NCBI RefSeq assembly: GCF_003688995.1
Contig: NZ_PENI01000001.1
Coordinates: 62,001-126,000, forward strand
From: Streptomyces shenzhenensis
GTDB taxonomy: Bacteria > Actinomycetota > Actinomycetes > Streptomycetales > Streptomycetaceae
Direction of reading: 5' to 3'
DNA: 64,000 bases
In this document: positions 63,283 through 64,000 of the stretch, one piece after another
Position numbering within the stretch: the first letter of the stretch is position 1
Layout: each line of letters opens with the position of its first letter
Notes under the pieces: generated by a model
The model's database searches: none
Seen by the model: the letters and a program-made list of their open reading frames with translations, nothing else
Told to the model about the DNA's origin: nothing
Program-made: the position numbers and the translations under genes

Positions 63283-63888
63283 TCACACCGGCTGGCGGTG
63301 CAGTGCGTCCCGTACCAGTTCGGCGATCCCGCCCTCCGTGGGCGGCGCGGCCACGCAGGACAGCGCGAGCCGCACCACCAGCTCGCAGGAGCGGGCCAGT
63401 TCGGTGCCGGCCACCCTCACCGCGCCCGGCCCGGTCAGGGCCACCAGCGCCCGGTCGCGCACGATCTGCACGAAGTCGCCGGGCGACGGCAGCGGCCCGT
63501 CCGCGCGGCGCTGCGCCGGCACGGCGGAGGATGACGGCACGGCGGACAGCGTCGGCGCGGGCAGCCGCTCGCTCCAGCAGCCGGTGAGCATGGCGCGCAC
63601 GATCGGATTGTCGCGGGCGAGGGCGGCGGTCCACTCGGCGGTGGCGGTGAGCCGCTCACGCGGTTCGACGCCACCGGCCAGGGCCCGCTCGATCCCGGCG
63701 AGATAGCCGTCGGCCTCCCGGCGCACCAGCGCCCGGGCGAGCCCTTCCTTGCTTCCGAACTCGTTGTAGAGGGTCTGCCGGGACACTCCGGCCGCCGCGG
63801 CCACGTCCACCATCCGCACGGCGGACCACGGCCGCCGCACGAGCGCGGTGTAGGCGGCGTCCAGCAGGGATTCCCGGGCAGCAGGCAT
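63283..63888 (-). CDS. TetR/AcrR family regulator
   Basis: This 201-residue protein starts at ATG 63888 behind GGGAGG. The N-terminal helix-turn-helix is SLLDAAYTALVRRPWSAVRMVDVAAAAGVSRQTLYNEFGSK; the remainder is a helical ligand domain with a TetR_C-type end. It is convergent with the SMR transporter, with a MITE between. The target is unknown; the SMR gene is a possible one. Confidence 0.92.
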   Translation of the reverse strand: MPAARESLLDAAYTALVRRPWSAVRMVDVAAAAGVSRQTLYNEFGSKEGLARALVRREADGYLAGIERALAGGVEPRERLTATAEWTAALARDNPIVRAMLTGCWSERLPAPTLSAVPSSSAVPAQRRADGPLPSPGDFVQIVRDRALVALTGPGAVRVAGTELARSCELVVRLALSCVAAPPTEGGIAELVRDALHRQPV

Positions 63889-63921
63889 CGTCGCCTCCCT
63901 GGGGTGAGCGGCTCTGCGCCC

Positions 63922-63950
63922 AGGTTTGACGCGCCTCCCGGCACTGTCAA
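63922..63950 (-). promoter_or_regulatory. Candidate promoter of the TetR gene
   Basis: On the minus strand TTGACA (63945-63950) is followed after 17 bases by AAACCT (63922-63927). TTGAC at 63926-63930 and GTCAA at 63946-63950 form an inverted repeat, which may be a self-operator. The -10 box is weak. Confidence 0.4.
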
Positions 63951-64000
63951 GAGTTCGCGTAGCGGGTGCGCCTCCCGGGGACGGTTGTGCGCCACCGTCT

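Overview
This is a roughly 72% G+C actinobacterial window and almost certainly the chromosome of a Streptomyces. The marker genes are dasRABC with nagB, wblE, rshA-sigH, sigR-rsrA, a nickel superoxide dismutase with its protease, the epi-isozizaene synthase/CYP170 pair and a B12-riboswitch-controlled nrdAB with an AraC-type gene. From memory, gene order follows the SCO52xx region of S. coelicolor read backwards. Almost all of it reads as core chromosome, with two short transposable remnants, two gene remnants and three unusual intergenic repeat tracts.

Layout. 1-3.8 kb: minus-strand operon of a Trypco1-like small protein, a trypsin/VMAP-C protein and a MoxR-type AAA+ ATPase cut by the window edge, preceded by a DUF6104 gene. 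3.9-4.7 kb: repeat tract 1. 4.8-7.7 kb: DUF4097-padR operon, then a convergent HTH/Clp_N gene pair under a double palindromic operator. 7.8-11 kb: MDR oxidoreductase, repeat tract 2, malic enzyme. 11.5-14.3 kb: polar amino-acid ABC transporter ending in a 23-bp hairpin. 14.4-18.6 kb: methyltransferase, CGNR zinc finger protein, sodX/sodN, small genes and a broken VOC gene. 18.8-21.5 kb: family 2B encapsulin shell with a polyprenyl synthase, its likely cargo. 21.8-25.2 kb: amidase, PLP enzyme, Na+/H+ antiporter, UBP zinc finger. 25.5-27 kb: rshA-sigH, followed by repeat tract 3. 28-31.7 kb: membrane protein, diacylglycerol-kinase-like enzyme, wblE, pdtaS-like kinase.

32.4-39.4 kb is the chitin/N-acetylglucosamine block: nagB, dasD, dasC, dasB, dasA and dasR, with DasR-box (dre) matches before nagB, dasA and dasR. 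39.5-43.8 kb: cstA-ybdD, then DUF3311 with a monocarboxylate symporter. 43.9-48.9 kb: B12 riboswitch and nrdA-nrdB, with the AraC-type nrdS downstream. 48.9-51.4 kb: epi-isozizaene synthase, with a TTA codon near its start, and CYP170. 51.7-56.5 kb: peptide deformylase, a MITE-like element, a TPR protein and two HD-domain membrane proteins. 56.7-57.9 kb: sigR-rsrA with a clear sigma-R autoregulatory promoter. 57.9-64 kb: alpha/beta hydrolase, SRAP peptidase, M50-like protein, aroA, rsgA, SMR transporter, a second MITE copy and a TetR regulator.

The genes link three stress sigma systems (SigH, SigR, WblE/PdtaS) with oxidative-stress defence, amino-sugar sensing and terpene metabolism. The least ordinary parts are the Trypco1/trypsin/MoxR operon, the encapsulin-prenyl synthase pair, the non-coding repeat tracts, and palindromes inserted into reading frames. 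Functional calls rest on motif reading and remembered families; no database search was run.
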